Source: Nitrosocosmicus sp013114705
GTDB lineage: Archaea > Thermoproteota > Nitrososphaeria > Nitrososphaerales > Nitrososphaeraceae
Length of the DNA: 64,000 nt
Assembly (NCBI RefSeq): GCF_047711275.1
Contig: NZ_JBLNIG010000004.1
Span: 1-64,000, forward strand
Direction: 5' to 3'
Of the stretch, positions 37,130 through 46,451 are shown piece by piece; position 1 is the first letter of the stretch, and each line of letters opens with the position of its first letter. The notes beneath the pieces were generated by a model, which did not search any database, was not told the origin of the DNA, and saw nothing but the letters and a program-made list of their open reading frames with translations. The translations under genes were made by a program, and so were the position numbers.

Positions 37130-38611
37130 ATGATAACACTTTCTTCACTTTCAGAAAATAATCTACAAGAAATTCTATCTAAAAAAAATACTGAGCCCAC
37201 TTGGGTATCTTCTAGTAGAAAAGATATTATGTCTAAATTTTCCGGTTTGCCGTCAGAAGTTTCTCCTCTATATTCTAAATATACCGGATTGACGGTATTA
37301 AGACCCGAAAACATTTTTTTTTCTAACGAAGAGAATATATCTATTTCAAAAGATCTAGAAATACGCTTAAAGGAAATAAAGTCCTCTCCCAGTGTACTTT
37401 TGATAGGCTCAACAGCTGTGCATATCTTCAATCCACCGGAGTTGGCTAAAAAGGGTTTAATTATTTGTACTATCGAAGAGGCGATGGTTAAGCATGCCGA
37501 TTTAGTAAAGAAATACTTTGAGGAGACTTCTACTAATCACGAAGATCGTTTTCTAATCTTGGGATCGTCTGCATTCCAATCCGGATTCTTTATTTATATT
37601 CCAAAAAATTTGATTATCGAAGATCCCATCCGAGTTGTATACTCGCTTAAAGATGATTGTACTTCATCTATTTGTAGAAATATTGTTGTATCAGAGGAAG
37701 GCTCTAAAGCAACAATTGTGCAAGAACTATACTCTTCATCGTCATTAATTTCTACTTCGTCAAATAAGAATAAGCTGGGATTAGATGCTACTGGCACATC
37801 GGATAAGATAGACACAAAGGAAAAAAATCAGCAAGGTTATTTTGAGTTTCTTGAATGTGATATTAAACCTACAGCTGAATTAGAGTTTATAACACTTCAA
37901 GCAATGAATTTGGACACTCTGTGTATATCCAATAGAAAAGCATTTGTTGAAAAAGACGCTAAAATGTCTTGGTATTCTGGCATGTTTGGTGCCCGACTTT
38001 GTAGATTTAAAACCGATAGTATTATGAACGGCTCTGGGGCACAATCTGAAGACGTTCAAATAGTTTTTGGTACAAATAACCAAATGTTTGATATTTCTTC
38101 TAATTTAGATCACGTGGGATTTAGTACCCGTGGTAAAGTATTGGTTAAATCGATAGTGAAAGATACTGCCAAATCCTTGTTTAAAGGCATGATAAAGATT
38201 CGAAAAAATGCCCAGACATCGGAAGCATATTTGGCTGGACACGCTATTTTGTTGAATAAAGGCGCACAGGCCGATGCTATTCCGGGATTGGAAATTGAAA
38301 CCAACGAGGTTAAGGCAACACACTCTGCATCGGTCTCGCAAATAGATGAAGAGCAAATTTTCTATCTGATGTGCAAAGGCTTGGATAGAGAGGGTGCTAA
38401 ACGCGAGATAATTAATGGATTTGTAGAACCTTTATCCCGTAAAATGGGACCCTTTATTCGCGCATGGATTAGTTATTTGTTTGAGAACAAGTGGACTGGA
38501 AAACCATTACTATTAAAAGGAGATGAGGTAATGGAGCAAATTCTAGAGGTAGAAAAATCGAGGTACAAGGAAACAGCAGATATTTTTGAAAAACACTACA
38601 AATATCGATAG
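37130..38611 (+). CDS. sufD: Fe-S cluster assembly protein SufD
   Basis: 493 residues. SufB/SufD-type beta-helix core: FQSGFFIYIPKNLIIEDP, ISNRKAFVEKDAKMSWYSGM, DHVGFSTRGKVLVKSIVKDT and HSASVSQIDEEQIFYLMCKG. It is longer than bacterial SufD because of an N-terminal extension, LSENNLQEILSKKN through EENISISKDL, typical of archaeal forms. It acts with SufB and SufC in the cytoplasm to assemble clusters. It is co-directional with sufB, 59 bases downstream. Confidence 0.92.
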   Translation: MITLSSLSENNLQEILSKKNTEPTWVSSSRKDIMSKFSGLPSEVSPLYSKYTGLTVLRPENIFFSNEENISISKDLEIRLKEIKSSPSVLLIGSTAVHIFNPPELAKKGLIICTIEEAMVKHADLVKKYFEETSTNHEDRFLILGSSAFQSGFFIYIPKNLIIEDPIRVVYSLKDDCTSSICRNIVVSEEGSKATIVQELYSSSSLISTSSNKNKLGLDATGTSDKIDTKEKNQQGYFEFLECDIKPTAELEFITLQAMNLDTLCISNRKAFVEKDAKMSWYSGMFGARLCRFKTDSIMNGSGAQSEDVQIVFGTNNQMFDISSNLDHVGFSTRGKVLVKSIVKDTAKSLFKGMIKIRKNAQTSEAYLAGHAILLNKGAQADAIPGLEIETNEVKATHSASVSQIDEEQIFYLMCKGLDREGAKREIINGFVEPLSRKMGPFIRAWISYLFENKWTGKPLLLKGDEVMEQILEVEKSRYKETADIFEKHYKYR

Positions 38612-38915
38612 CTATTACCTGTCTATTGTAGTTTTTTTACGACCATATACACCCCTATATTTTTCCTAGTTTTTGGACATCAATGATTGCTTTCAATAAA
38701 TTGGTCAATAGGACAACATAAATCGAATTTGTCAATATATCGTCAACTTAAATGTAGGAGAAATGATCGAATTCGATTATAAAGAGAAAAACAATTTTGA
38801 GTATATACTACATTAATGGTAATAATTATTCGTGTTGAGATAAATACCTGAAGAAACAGATTATTAATTTCAAGGGTGTTTTTAGATAATCAAAGGATGA
38901 TGACACAATTAGTTC
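38612..38915. other. Convergent intergenic gap between sufD and hemD
   Basis: No coding sequence seen. It contains a T7 tract at 38632-38638 after sufD and AT-rich DNA. Confidence 0.5.
38632..38638 (+). terminator. T-tract after sufD
   Basis: Seven T about 20 bases after the sufD stop, within a gene-free convergent region. Confidence 0.4.
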
Positions 38916-39777
38916 CTAGGGTAATTTGAAAACCAATTCTAATGTTCCCTTAACTGTATGTGTTGAAGATTCCAGATATGCAATATCTCTTTCAATTAAT
39001 GCTCTGGAAGTTGCGGGACCGATTGAAATTACCTTATAAATCCTCAAATCATGTATTATATCCTTTTCAGTCCTGTTGTCATAAAATTTGGGTGAAAGTT
39101 GATACATTATATTGAAAAACGATCTCACCGCCGATGGGCTAGTAAAGATTAAGAACGATTTTCCTTCACAATTCGATAATTTTGTCAATTTCTTCCAGAC
39201 TGGAGAATTGGATGCATTCTTAATTTCGGTAGTGTCATAAAAAAAAACCTGGTCTAACTCAATATTTTCAAATGTTGAATTAATAAAATTATTTGATTTT
39301 ACAGATTGTGCACTCCTTGGTAATAAGATTTTTAGAGGATTATTTTGATGTCTTTCTTTTATTTCTGAATCCAATTCCTGGAGAAACTTATTGATACCGG
39401 TCATCGAATAATTATTATTATGATGATCTGCCACTTGCGATTTAAAACCGTGTTTTCTTAATGTATATTTGGTTTTGGGACCGATTGCGATGATCTTCAT
39501 TGTTGATAACCCGTGTAAAATTTCCATATACTCATGCTCATCCTTTATCATTTCAAAAAAGATATCCACAGAGTTTGAACTTAAGAAGATACAATGATCA
39601 TAGTGTGATTTTGAAATTTTTGCTAGTGCATCTTTGACTTCCTTTGAGTATATTTTTTTAAAATTCATTGTAGGTAATGTGATCAAGTTAATCTTGTATG
39701 GGAATTTTTTCCCATTTACCGGAATGTCATTTTCGGAAATAGTTATCTCGACTGATTATGATGTTTTTGACATCCAA
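38916..39777 (-). CDS. hemD: Uroporphyrinogen-III synthase, frameshifted near its 5' end
   Basis: The main frame (from 39686) gives LPTMNFKKIYSKEVKDALAK, FLSSNSVDIFFEMIK, TMKIIAIGPKTKYTLRKHG, LPRSAQSVKSNNFI and the C-terminal FLIFTSPSAVRSFF and YKVISIGPATSRALIERD. This is the bilobed HemD fold. Its true N-terminus, with the usual IIISRDNYF segment, lies upstream in another frame starting at a TTG complementary to 39775-39777 (LDVKNIIISRDNYF). The frames meet near 39735 and differ by one base. HemD closes hydroxymethylbilane to uroporphyrinogen III. Last gene of the hemL-hemC-cobA-hemD block. Confidence 0.85.
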
Positions 39778-39841
39778 GCTTAAAAGATCCCTTGCATGAG
39801 TGCGGTTAGTGCGCTATTATATTTATTTAGCCTTATTTTTT

Positions 39842-40631
39842 TCATTCCTCTGGAATTGCTGCCTTTGTTACTTGATTAAACCAACTTATTTTGTCCCCTA
39901 ACCTAACAATATCGCCAATAATCACTATAGCTGGTGGCTCAATCTTTGCTTGCTTTGATAAAGTAACGATATTATTGAGATTTCCTATAATCACCTTCTG
40001 ATTCTTGAGAGTTCCGTTCTGAACTATTGCAACAGGTTTCAACGCATCTTTTCCCTCATTCTTAATCCTTTCAACTATTGTCTCCAATTTCTCTGTTCCC
40101 ATATACACTACCACTGTATCTACCGCATCAAATAATTTCTCCCATTTCACCTGTGGTGTTTTTTTATCTGGATCTTCGTGACCAGTAACAAAAGCTACTG
40201 CAGAACTATATTTTCTATGTGTAAGCGGGATACCTGAATACACAGCCGCACCTATCCCTGAGGTAATACCTGGGATGATCTCAAATGGTACATTTGTTTT
40301 CAATCAAGATTTCTGCTTCCTCACCACCTCTTCCAAAAATGAAAGGGTCGCCTCCTTTTAACCTCAAAACTGTTTTACCCATGCCTGCGTATTTTAACAT
40401 CAATTCATTAGTCTTATCTTGATGAGTGGTGGGATCTCCTATGTTTCTTCCAACATATACTTTTTCTGCTGACTTTGGAAACAAATCAATTATTGCCTTG
40501 CCTACTAATCTATCATATAGAATTACTTCTGCTTGATCAATTAGCTCTGATGCTCTTAAAGTCAACAGTTTTGGATCACCGGGACCCGCACCGCAGATGT
40601 AGACCATTCCCAAACCGTCTTTATTCTTCAT
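39842..40631 (-). CDS. cobA: Uroporphyrinogen-III C-methyltransferase, frameshifted
   Basis: Two frames make one enzyme of about 262 residues. The first (40631 down) has GMVYICGAGPGDPKLLTLRA (SAM-binding GAGPGD), YDRLVGKAIIDLFP and RLKGGDPFIFGRGGEEAEIL. The second (to 39842) continues VPFEIIPGITSGIGAAVYSG, LTHRKYSSAVAFVTGHEDP and PPAIVIIGDIVRLGDKISWF. At about 40300 an extra A turns an IEN-NVPFE reading into IENKCTI-stop. It makes precorrin-2 from uroporphyrinogen III by two SAM methylations, feeding siroheme and cobalamin. Its start overlaps the hemC stop by four bases. Confidence 0.9.
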
Positions 40632-41599
40632 CCTATTAACTCATTTAACACATCAATATTCATATTATTATTATTATTCCATTCTTTTGTTATCTCCTTT
40701 GCACCCTTTGAAATTAAGTCGTCCGCAACCATTTTCCCCAACTCTATTGGATGATCAATTCCATACTGTTTTGCTACCTTGATAGTTTTTCTACCGTCCA
40801 AGGAATAGACTACGGCATAAAGTGAAATCCGTTTTTGTTTAATTTGCGTACTTGCCAGGGCACCCAATGGAACAGTACATCCTGCTCCTATGGCATCAGT
40901 TAGGGATCTTTCGGCCTGAACTTCTATTTGAGATCTAGCATGTTCAATTTTTTTCAATAATATACATAGATCAGTATCTTCCTTTCTACAAACTATTGCT
41001 AATGCACCCTGCCCTGGTGCAGGAGTAAAGCTACGAATGTTTAATCTTTGAGTTATGTGGTTAAATAATCCCAATCTGTCTATTCCTGCCTCTGCGAGGA
41101 TTATTCCGCTGTATTTTTTCTCCTTTGATCTATTCAATCTGGTTTCCACATTCCCTCTAATTGATTTGATTTTTAAGTGGGGATACCTGGTCTTAATTTG
41201 CAAGGCTCTTCTGATACTACTTGTACCTATAGTGGAACCAGGAGAAAGTCTATCGAGTTTCTTGTCATCAGTGCTATTTATGAATACATCATTGGGTTTT
41301 TCTCTTCTTGGAATACAAGCAATAATCAACTTATCAGATATTCCTGCGTGAAGATCTTTGAGACTGTGAACTGCAAAATCCGCCTGATATCTTAATAATT
41401 TCTCATTCACCTCTTTTTCAAAGACACCTGTTTTATTCATGACAAAAAAAGGCCTGCTATCCCTGTCTCCTTGCGTTATGGTTTTGTCTGTTCTTATTTT
41501 TATGCCTGGTTGAATTTTTTTTAGTAATGAAATGATTAATTCAGTTTGTCTAGTGGCCAGGTTGCTAGCCCTTGTGGCAACTACTATTTCTTTAACTAT
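40628..41599 (-). CDS. hemC: Porphobilinogen deaminase (hydroxymethylbilane synthase), start unresolved
   Basis: The uninterrupted frame gives about 323 residues. The first 53 have no ATG, GTG or TTG: after a TGA at 41600-41602 the frame opens with ATA, GTT and reads VKEIVVATRASNLATRQTEL, TDKTITQGDRDSRPFFVMNK. This is the true HemC N-terminus. An internal ATG at 41440 lies too deep to be the start. The rest has FAVHSLKDLHAGIS, IGTSSIRRALQIKTRYP, RLGLFNHITQRLN and the cofactor Cys in GAGCTVPLGALA. It joins four porphobilinogens on a dipyrromethane cofactor. The 5' end overlaps the end of hemL. A non-canonical start or a one-base error at the hemL-hemC join are both possible. Confidence 0.9.
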   Translation of the reverse strand: MVKEIVVATRASNLATRQTELIISLLKKIQPGIKIRTDKTITQGDRDSRPFFVMNKTGVFEKEVNEKLLRYQADFAVHSLKDLHAGISDKLIIACIPRREKPNDVFINSTDDKKLDRLSPGSTIGTSSIRRALQIKTRYPHLKIKSIRGNVETRLNRSKEKKYSGIILAEAGIDRLGLFNHITQRLNIRSFTPAPGQGALAIVCRKEDTDLCILLKKIEHARSQIEVQAERSLTDAIGAGCTVPLGALASTQIKQKRISLYAVVYSLDGRKTIKVAKQYGIDHPIELGKMVADDLISKGAKEITKEWNNNNNMNIDVLNELIG

Positions 41600-42890
41600 T
41601 CATCACCGTCGACAGGGCTGACTCATAAGCGTCTATTGTTTTTTCAATATCCTCTTCATTATGTACTGTTGAAATAAAACATGTTTCATAGGGTGAGGGC
41701 GGAATGAATATGTTCTTACTTAACAAGATTTTAAATAATTTGTAGAAGGATTCGGTGTTTGTTGATTTTACTGAACTATAGTCTTTAATCGGTATATCAG
41801 AAAAAAAAAGTTGAAACATTGAACCAATAGAATTCAGCGTAATATCTAATCGTTTATCATGTACAATGTCTCTAATGGCATCAACAATCTTGTCACAATT
41901 GATGACAACTTTTGGATAAATTGTATTTTTCTCATTGACTAGTATTTCTAATGTTTTGAGGGCCGCCGTTACTGAAATCGGATTCCCCGCAAAAGTACTT
42001 GCTTGATATACTGATCCACTTGGTGCAAATCCCGACATTATTTCTTTGCTACCTGCAACTAGCGATATAGGATATCCATTTCCTAATGTCTTGGCGAAAA
42101 TAGCAATATCTGGCCTAATTCCAAAGAATTCGCTAGCTCCGCCTAAAGCCAATCTGAAACCCGTGATTACTTCATCAAATACCAATAATATGTTATTTTC
42201 TTTAGCTATGCTACGTAAATTATTAAGATACTCCTTCTCTGGAAGTATGAGACCAGCATTTGCCAATACCGGTTCAATTATAATACACGCGAGATCGTCG
42301 CGGTTCTCTTTTTTATTTATAACTTTCTGGACTGATTCAATGTCATTGAATGGAATGGTGATGGTTTTTGATGCGCTTTCAGTTAATATTCCGTCTGTAT
42401 AATCCATTGTGGCAGCTGCTGACCCTGCCTTGTTAAGAACGTAGTCAAAGGCTCCATGATAACCGCCTTCAAATTTAACCAATTTAGTTTTATTTGTAAA
42501 TGATCTTGCTAACCTAATTGAGTGCATTGCTGCTTCTGCACCTGTGTTCATTATTCTAACCATCTCTGCACAAGGAATTATTCTTGTGCATATTTCTGCT
42601 AATTGAAGTTCCTTTTCTGTGGGTGTGCAAAATAAGTTTCCTTTGTCGATTTGATATTTTATCTCTGTTCCAATCTCTTGATTAGCATGCCCTAGGAAAA
42701 CAGACCCATACCCTAGACAATAATCAATTAATACATTTCCGTCATTGGTAAATAATTTACTACCATTTGCAGATTCTACAAAAAATGGGTATGGTTTGAA
42801 GTATCTTACCGGGCTGTTAACTCCGCCAGGAATTACCTTGGTGGCCCTTTCAAAAAGAACACGCGATTTATTAAAATTTATATCATTCAT
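41592..42890 (-). CDS. hemL: Glutamate-1-semialdehyde 2,1-aminomutase
   Basis: 432 residues, class III PLP aminotransferase fold. Features: VIPGGVNSPVRYFKPYPFFV, GYGSVFLGHANQEI, MNTGAEAAMHSIRLARSFT, YHGAFDYVLNKAGS, LLVFDEVITGFRLALGGASE and the PLP Lys in IAIFAKTLGNGYPISLVAGS. It isomerises glutamate-1-semialdehyde to 5-aminolevulinate, the C5 route of heme synthesis. It works with HemA, encoded 3.5 kb away. First gene of the hemL-hemC-cobA-hemD block. Confidence 0.95.
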   Translation of the reverse strand: MNDINFNKSRVLFERATKVIPGGVNSPVRYFKPYPFFVESANGSKLFTNDGNVLIDYCLGYGSVFLGHANQEIGTEIKYQIDKGNLFCTPTEKELQLAEICTRIIPCAEMVRIMNTGAEAAMHSIRLARSFTNKTKLVKFEGGYHGAFDYVLNKAGSAAATMDYTDGILTESASKTITIPFNDIESVQKVINKKENRDDLACIIIEPVLANAGLILPEKEYLNNLRSIAKENNILLVFDEVITGFRLALGGASEFFGIRPDIAIFAKTLGNGYPISLVAGSKEIMSGFAPSGSVYQASTFAGNPISVTAALKTLEILVNEKNTIYPKVVINCDKIVDAIRDIVHDKRLDITLNSIGSMFQLFFSDIPIKDYSSVKSTNTESFYKLFKILLSKNIFIPPSPYETCFISTVHNEEDIEKTIDAYESALSTVMNS

Positions 42891-43278
42891 AAAGAGTGAT
42901 TGTGATTAATAGCATGTCGTTCTAGATATACGTTATCTGACACTTTAGTTGCAATTAAAGATATGATGACAATATTATTGCCAAAGGTTATGGAGCAGTG
43001 CGTGATCATGAACCTACAAAACACAGATCGCAACTTAGATAAACGTTTTAAATCAGTTAATAGCAATATGATTTCATTATTACAGGGATTATCACAGTGA
43101 GAATATCCAAAAGCATAGATCGACGTTTAGTTGGGTTCCTATATGTCAAAAATTTGAATTTATTTCTTTAATGGTGGTTCTAAAGAGCTTCATTTGCTAA
43201 AAAATGAAATGCGGAAATGCTAATTTGATGTCAAAATAATAATTATATATATAAAGTATATGTTTTATTACAATATAT
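42891..43278. other. Upstream region of hemL and of a small membrane gene
   Basis: About 390 bases with no gene. It must hold the hemL promoter on the minus strand and the small-gene promoter on the plus strand. A TATA box is visible only for the latter. Confidence 0.45.
43243..43256 (+). promoter_or_regulatory. TATA box for the 43279 small gene
   Basis: TTATATATATAAAG is centred about 29 bases before the ATG at 43279, a strong archaeal TATA element for a short-leader or leaderless transcript. Confidence 0.6.
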
Positions 43279-43440
43279 ATGAGCTTTTTAGAGCATTTGA
43301 CTTTCTTTCTTGCTGTAATTATAGCAACATTATTCATAATATCGCTTGTTTTTAACCAAACCGTAACTTACTATAGAATCCTAGAGAAGGCCAGGAAATT
43401 TGGCAAAAAGAAGTTAACTAGACAACCTGTCAAATTATAG
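43279..43440 (+). CDS. 53-residue membrane protein
   Basis: ATG at 43279, TAG at 43438. One hydrophobic helix (about residues 4-26, LEHLTFFLAVIIATLFIISL) and a basic cytoplasmic-type tail (RILEKARKFGKKKLTRQ). A strong TATA box stands at the right distance. No family is recognised. It is easy to miss because of its size. Confidence 0.6.
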   Translation: MSFLEHLTFFLAVIIATLFIISLVFNQTVTYYRILEKARKFGKKKLTRQPVKL

Positions 43441-43703
43441 TAATTTCTTATCCTTATCATTATGATTAGAAAAAGATATTGTAGTTATTGCTTAGTCTCT
43501 GAAATTTTTGCTCTGATTAAATAATAAAGACACGAAACTAGGAATGCAGTCTAGATTAAATGTTATTTATCCGTTATGGATAAAGGATTACAACTATTCA
43601 AAACTTCACTTTTCATAGTTACCAATCTTGTCTATTGTAGTCATTTTCATAGAATATCTATGTTTTCATAAGAGATAATAATGGCATTGGTACATAATAT
43701 TTG

Positions 43704-44300
43704 ATGCAAAATTATTTAGCAGTGATCGTTGCTCTTGTATTGACAGGTGGTTTTGCTTTTGTGGCCCCCGTTTCCAATGTTGCAATGGCTTTGCCTTTTG
43801 ATTTTCTTGAGCGGACATATATTTTTGGACCAATTACTGGAATATCTGAAGATGACAATGGTTCAACTGAATGGGTTTTAGCGGGAGTATGGCGAGCTAG
43901 TCTTCCTAATTCTACGGATATCTCAAATAATAATACAAACGGTACTACTTTTAACGCTGCAATAGAAATGATACGACCTGATGGTTCTGCTAGACATACT
44001 CATACACTAACTGATTTTGTATTATTGAATCCATCATCAGAATCTGGTACTAATTCTACAATATTTAATGGAACTTCGACAGTTAGTCTTGCCGATGGTC
44101 CAGCACTAGATATTCCCACCTCTGTTAAGTTGTCAAATAATAATATAATAACAATCTGGTTAGACCCCGAAAGTTCAGATAACCATTTTGGTATTTCCCC
44201 AAAAATATTTGGAGTCGTTACTAGCCCTGAATTTGACAAATCTATTCAAGATTCTGTCTCAATGACCAATGGGACTCAAATTAGTGGTCTGGTCCACTAA
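43704..44300 (+). CDS. Exported hypothetical protein
   Basis: 198 residues from the ATG at 43704 (a TTG one codon earlier is also possible). The signal peptide ends near NVAMALPFDFLERTYIFGPITG. The mature part is beta-rich: WVLAGVWRASLPNSTDIS, FNAAIEMIRPDGSARHTHTL, TVSLADGPALDIPTSVKLSN and IIPTIWLDPES-like sequence. The HTHTL motif could bind metal. From memory such exported proteins occur in several soil Thaumarchaeota, but their role is unknown. Confidence 0.75.
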   Translation: MQNYLAVIVALVLTGGFAFVAPVSNVAMALPFDFLERTYIFGPITGISEDDNGSTEWVLAGVWRASLPNSTDISNNNTNGTTFNAAIEMIRPDGSARHTHTLTDFVLLNPSSESGTNSTIFNGTSTVSLADGPALDIPTSVKLSNNNIITIWLDPESSDNHFGISPKIFGVVTSPEFDKSIQDSVSMTNGTQISGLVH

Positions 44301-44367
44301 TATTATTATTTTTTTCAATTAGGTTTTTTGAAAAACTATTTAAATAATGAAAGTTTGATATTACGAG

Positions 44368-45327
44368 ATGAGGTTATCTCGATTTGTTTTGTTATGTATT
44401 TTGGCATATAGTTTAATATTATTGCCTGCATATTATTCCTCTGCATTTGCACTAGAATTTGCTCATAAAACTATGTGGGGCGAAAAGGGTGTCGCCGAGG
44501 GTCAGTTTAACCAGTTAGGCGGTATAGGAATCGATTCGGAAGATAATGTGTATGTTTCAGACTTTGCAGGCTATACAACAAAAATGATTCAAAAGTTTAC
44601 TCCAAATGGGACATTTATACTCGGTTTTGGAACATTTGGTAACGGACCACAATACTTTACCAATCCATCAGGCATAGCAGTTGATTCTAATGATCGAATA
44701 TTTATTGCTGATTTCGGTAATCCAACTTATGCTGTTAAAGAATTCAGCTCTAATGAAACATTTATTCGAAGTATAGGATCGTTCGGAATAGGACCTGGGT
44801 TATTTATCAGTCCAGGTGGTGTTGGCGTAGATAAAGAGAATAACATATATGTTACAGATTTTGGCGAAAATACCAATGTACAAAAATTTGATCCCGCTGG
44901 TAATTTCTTGATGAGTTTTGGCTCCCCTGGAACCCGGGATGGTCAATTTAATAATCCCGCCGATGTAGCCGTAGATTCAAATGGTAATATTTTTGTTTCT
45001 GATTCTAGTAACAATAGAATCCAAAAATTTGATCCCGCTGGTAATTTCTTGATGAAATTCGGGGTTTTTGGTTCTGGAAACGGTCAGTTCCAAGCTCCCA
45101 TGGAATTAGCACTTGATTCTTCTGATAACGTATATGTAGCCGACAGCCGCAATCACCGAGTTCAAGTTTTCGATAATAATGGTAACTATCTTGCTCAATT
45201 TGGAAATACCGGAGCAGCTCATGAACTAACAGAGGATCCTGTTGGAATCGCCATTAATTCACAGGGTGACGTATATGTTGCAGATGGGAGAGATACCGAT
45301 ATTCACGTATTCTATCCTATACCTTAA
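44368..45327 (+). CDS. Exported NHL-repeat beta-propeller protein
   Basis: 319 residues. A signal peptide (about 1-27, ending SSAFALEF) is followed by six NHL repeats of about 45 residues, each with G-x-F-x-x-P-x-G/D-V/I-A-V-D-S-x-x-N/D-I-Y-V-A-D and N-R-I/V-Q-K/V-F. For example: NPADVAVDSNGNIFVSDSSN, NRIQKFDPAGNFLMKFG. The six-bladed propeller is an extracellular binding or enzyme scaffold (as in peptidyl-glycine lyase or TRIM/NHL folds), ligand unknown. It lies between two heme gene blocks and is transcribed against them. Confidence 0.9.
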   Translation: MRLSRFVLLCILAYSLILLPAYYSSAFALEFAHKTMWGEKGVAEGQFNQLGGIGIDSEDNVYVSDFAGYTTKMIQKFTPNGTFILGFGTFGNGPQYFTNPSGIAVDSNDRIFIADFGNPTYAVKEFSSNETFIRSIGSFGIGPGLFISPGGVGVDKENNIYVTDFGENTNVQKFDPAGNFLMSFGSPGTRDGQFNNPADVAVDSNGNIFVSDSSNNRIQKFDPAGNFLMKFGVFGSGNGQFQAPMELALDSSDNVYVADSRNHRVQVFDNNGNYLAQFGNTGAAHELTEDPVGIAINSQGDVYVADGRDTDIHVFYPIP

Positions 45328-45378
45328 TTTTTTATAACCCTAGTCAATAATCACTAATAATTTGTAGCTGGTAATTTA

Positions 45379-46443
45379 CTAACTAGTTTTTAAGATTTCG
45401 GCCATCCTTTTTGCGTAATATGATATAATTATGTCAGCTCCCGCTCGTTTTATTGCTGTTATAGATTCAGTAACAGCTAAATCCTCATCTATCCAGCCGT
45501 TGATAGCAGCTGCCTTTATCATTGAGTATTCGCCTGAAACACTGTAAGCCGCAATTGGGTGTAGCGTTTTTGTTTTTGCTTCATGAATCAAATCTAAATT
45601 AGAAAGAGCTGGTTTTATCATCAGGACATCCGCCCCTTCATTTATATCAGATTCAATTTCTCTAATTGACTCTCGTGGGTTAGAGTAACTCATTTGATAG
45701 GATTGTCTGTTTCCAAATCCTGGTTTGGAATGTGCCGCATCTCGAAATGGTGAGAAAAAAGAAGAAGCCTGTTTGGCAGAGTATCCCATAATCAGGGTAT
45801 TTGTGTAACCGTTTTCATCTAGCAAATCTCTAATTTTCTTAACTTGTCCGTCCATCATAGCTGAGGGGGCAACTATATCTGCCCCTGCTTTAGCTTGACT
45901 CAAAGCAGTTTTTGATAAGGTATCAATCGTTTTATCGTTGTTTATCTCATCTTCAACAATGATTCCGCAATGTCCATGTGTTGTATATTGGCATAAACAT
46001 ACGTCAGTCATGATCACAATTTTGTCTCCAAAACCATCTCTAATCGTTTTTATTGTACGTTGAACAACTCCCTTATCGTCATAGGAGCTTTTTCCAAACA
46101 CGTCTTTTTTTTTGGGCAAACCGAACAATATTACTGCATTAATCCCACTCCTCACAGATTCCTCAATTTCATGTGTTACCATATTAGGTGCAAATCTAAA
46201 AACACCTGGCATCGAGTCTATTGGTTGATTACTTTTTAGACCTTCTTGAACAAATAAGGGTAATACTAGATCTTTTGAAGACAATCGTATTTCCTGAAAC
46301 AGGTCTCTAATCGCAGAATTCTTTCTGAATCGTCTCAGTCTCATTTTTGGAAAAATATTGTAACTCTGTTGATGATCGTAGTTTAAAAACTCTGGATTAT
46401 TCATGGAAGGGTTCCTATTATTTTTTCCATCACGTCTAGGCAT
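45379..46443 (-). CDS. hemB: Delta-aminolevulinic acid dehydratase (porphobilinogen synthase)
   Basis: 354 residues. A zinc-type Cys cluster is present in DVCLCQYTTHGHCGIIVED. The two active-site Lys are in ADVLMIKPALSNLDLI and TLIMGYSAKQASSFFSPFRD. Other marks are MPGVFRFAP and SGINAVILFGLPKKKD. It condenses two 5-aminolevulinates to porphobilinogen. The N-terminus (about 30 residues) is longer than usual and rich in Asn/Arg. It follows hemA with eight bases between, in one operon. Confidence 0.95.
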   Translation of the reverse strand: MPRRDGKNNRNPSMNNPEFLNYDHQQSYNIFPKMRLRRFRKNSAIRDLFQEIRLSSKDLVLPLFVQEGLKSNQPIDSMPGVFRFAPNMVTHEIEESVRSGINAVILFGLPKKKDVFGKSSYDDKGVVQRTIKTIRDGFGDKIVIMTDVCLCQYTTHGHCGIIVEDEINNDKTIDTLSKTALSQAKAGADIVAPSAMMDGQVKKIRDLLDENGYTNTLIMGYSAKQASSFFSPFRDAAHSKPGFGNRQSYQMSYSNPRESIREIESDINEGADVLMIKPALSNLDLIHEAKTKTLHPIAAYSVSGEYSMIKAAAINGWIDEDLAVTESITAIKRAGADIIISYYAKRMAEILKTS

Positions 46444-46451
46444 ATTGGGAT

